Source: Flavobacteriaceae bacterium UBA2000
GTDB lineage: Bacteria; Bacteroidota; Bacteroidia; Flavobacteriales; Flavobacteriaceae
Assembly (NCBI GenBank): GCA_002335345.1
Contig: DDCS01000076.1
Location: forward strand, 1-7,326
Length of the DNA: 7,326 nucleotides
Direction of reading: 5' to 3'
In this document: one piece after another, positions 6,573 to 7,326 of the stretch
How the letters are laid out: each line of letters starts with the position of its first letter
Numbering within the stretch: the first letter of the stretch is position 1
Translations under genes and position numbers: made by a program
The notes under the pieces: model-generated
What the model saw: the letters and a program-made list of their open reading frames with translations, nothing else
What the model was told of the DNA's origin: nothing
Databases searched by the model: none

Positions 6573-6640
6573 CTTAATCCCTGAATTGCCCCTAAACTTT
6601 CGGATTAACGGCCTTAGTCACTCTTGAATTCGGGATTAAG
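6573..6640 (-). terminator. Imperfect inverted repeat after typA, possible terminator or regulatory hairpin
   Basis: On the plus strand CTTAATCCC (6573-6581), a bulged T, then GAATT (6583-6587) can pair with AATTC (6627-6631) and GGGATTAAG (6632-6640): 14 pairs around a 39-nt loop. In the minus-strand transcript the hairpin contains the typA stop codon and is followed, after a few bases, by five U in GCAUUUUUAUUU. The arms are AT-rich and the loop is long, so it is not a textbook intrinsic terminator. A third related copy, CGGATTAAC, lies in the loop. It could terminate typA, stabilise its mRNA 3' end, or bind a regulator of the downstream operon. Confidence 0.33.
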
Positions 6641-7326
6641 CTTTGGAACGTTTACGGTCCACTTCCTTGAGCATTATTTTACGCAGACGCAAATGATTTG
6701 GGGTCACCTCAACATATTCATCTTTTTGAATGTATTCCAAAGCCTCTTCAAGGGAAAACTTAATTGCAGGAACAATTCGTGCCTTATCATCGGCTCCTGA
6801 AGAGCGCACGTTACTCAATTTTTTGGTCTTGGTAACATTAATGGCCATATCGTCTTGTCGTGAATTTTCGCCGATAACTTGACCTTCGTAAATCTCCTCT
6901 CCTGGATCGACAAAGAATCGCCCTCGCTCTTGAAGTTTATCGATAGAATAAGGAATTGCCGTCCCGTTTTCCATGGATACCATACTTCCATTTTGACGCT
7001 CTGGAATGCCCCCTTTCATGGGTTGATATTCCAAGAATCGGTGGGTCATGATGGCTTCACCAGCAGTGGCCGTTAACAATTGATTTCTTAGTCCTATAAT
7101 CCCTCGAGACGGAATCAAAAAAGTACACACCATGCGGTCGCCTTTGGCTTCCATACTTTGCATTTCCCCTTTACGAATGGTAACCATGTCAATGGCGCGT
7201 CCGCTAACTTCTTCGGGTAAATCAATGGTCAACTCTTCAACAGGTTCACATGAGACCCCGTCAATTTGCTTAATAATAACTTGAGGTTGTCCAATTTGAA
7301 GCTCATAACCCTCGCGTCGCATCGTT
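6636..7326 (-). CDS. typA: Ribosome-associated translational GTPase TypA/BipA, C-terminal part (5' end outside the window)
   Basis: About 229 C-terminal codons are visible of a protein that is usually near 600 residues. The reading frame continues past the right edge, so the Met at 7322 is internal, not a start. Diagnostic stretches, numbered from that Met, are MRREGYELQIGQPQVI (1-16), FLIPSRGIIGLR (68-79), PERQNGSMVS (107-116), GEEIYEGQVIGENSRQDD (141-158), KKLSNVRSSG (167-176) and YVEVTPNHLRLRK (203-215). They cover the EF-G domain V-like region and the TypA-specific C-terminal domain that contacts the ribosome. E. coli BipA has the counterparts NMRREGFE and IPSRGLIGFR. The GTPase domain lies outside the window. 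TypA acts in 50S assembly and stress or low-temperature growth. It is probably functionally unrelated to the glycan genes and marks the core-genome edge. The TAA stop is at 6636-6638. Confidence 0.97.
   Translation of the reverse strand, partial: TMRREGYELQIGQPQVIIKQIDGVSCEPVEELTIDLPEEVSGRAIDMVTIRKGEMQSMEAKGDRMVCTFLIPSRGIIGLRNQLLTATAGEAIMTHRFLEYQPMKGGIPERQNGSMVSMENGTAIPYSIDKLQERGRFFVDPGEEIYEGQVIGENSRQDDMAINVTKTKKLSNVRSSGADDKARIVPAIKFSLEEALEYIQKDEYVEVTPNHLRLRKIMLKEVDRKRSKA

Noticed and set aside
6304..6573. Microprotein starting at the GTG at 6573
   Set aside because: The GTG coincides with the arm of the inverted repeat, and the added 15 residues precede a better ATG with an A-rich leader; it is kept only as an alternative.
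6879..7076. Plus-strand open frame of 65 codons opposite typA
   Set aside because: The minus strand encodes highly conserved TypA sequence across the same bases, so this frame is incidental.

Overview
This window most likely comes from a member of the Bacteroidota, probably in the Flavobacteriia. The evidence is the TypA C-terminus, the style of the O-antigen translocase genes, AT-leaning composition, and gene starts with A-rich leaders and no clear Shine-Dalgarno sites. I would not go below class level from this sequence alone.

Every convincing gene is on the minus strand, so the window reads from right to left. At the right edge (6636-7326) is the C-terminal third of typA/bipA, a housekeeping ribosome-associated GTPase. 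A gap of about 107 bp follows, holding an imperfect inverted repeat that overlaps the typA stop codon. Next comes a tightly packed run of cell-surface glycan genes: a 74-residue membrane microprotein with a YFDPG motif (6304-6528); a protein with a kinase-like N-terminus and a SAM-methyltransferase C-terminus (4938-6323); a five-helix membrane protein with an extracytoplasmic alkaline-phosphatase/sulfatase-fold domain (3455-4930); a FemAB/GNAT-like acyltransferase (2487-3458); a PLP-dependent sugar aminotransferase of the DegT/DnrJ/EryC1 family (1384-2490); and a WzxE-like flippase (89-1387). The first 26 codons of a second flippase-like gene follow (1-78) and run off the left edge.

The junctions are a 20-nt overlap, a 7-nt gap, two ATGA overlaps, one TTGA overlap (which implies a TTG start) and a 10-nt gap. 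This points to one translationally coupled operon.

The genes appear to divide into two modules. The left module (acyltransferase, aminotransferase, flippase) would make an N-acylated amino-deoxy sugar and export a lipid-linked glycan. Its order resembles wecD-wecE-wzxE of the enterobacterial common antigen cluster. The right module (microprotein, kinase-like/methyltransferase, phosphotransferase-like membrane enzyme) looks like a glycan-decorating or chain-capping cassette. I consider it the best candidate here for a poorly described system. No RNA genes, insertion sequences, CRISPR arrays or attachment sites were seen. Apart from the typA-operon gap there is no non-coding stretch of note.
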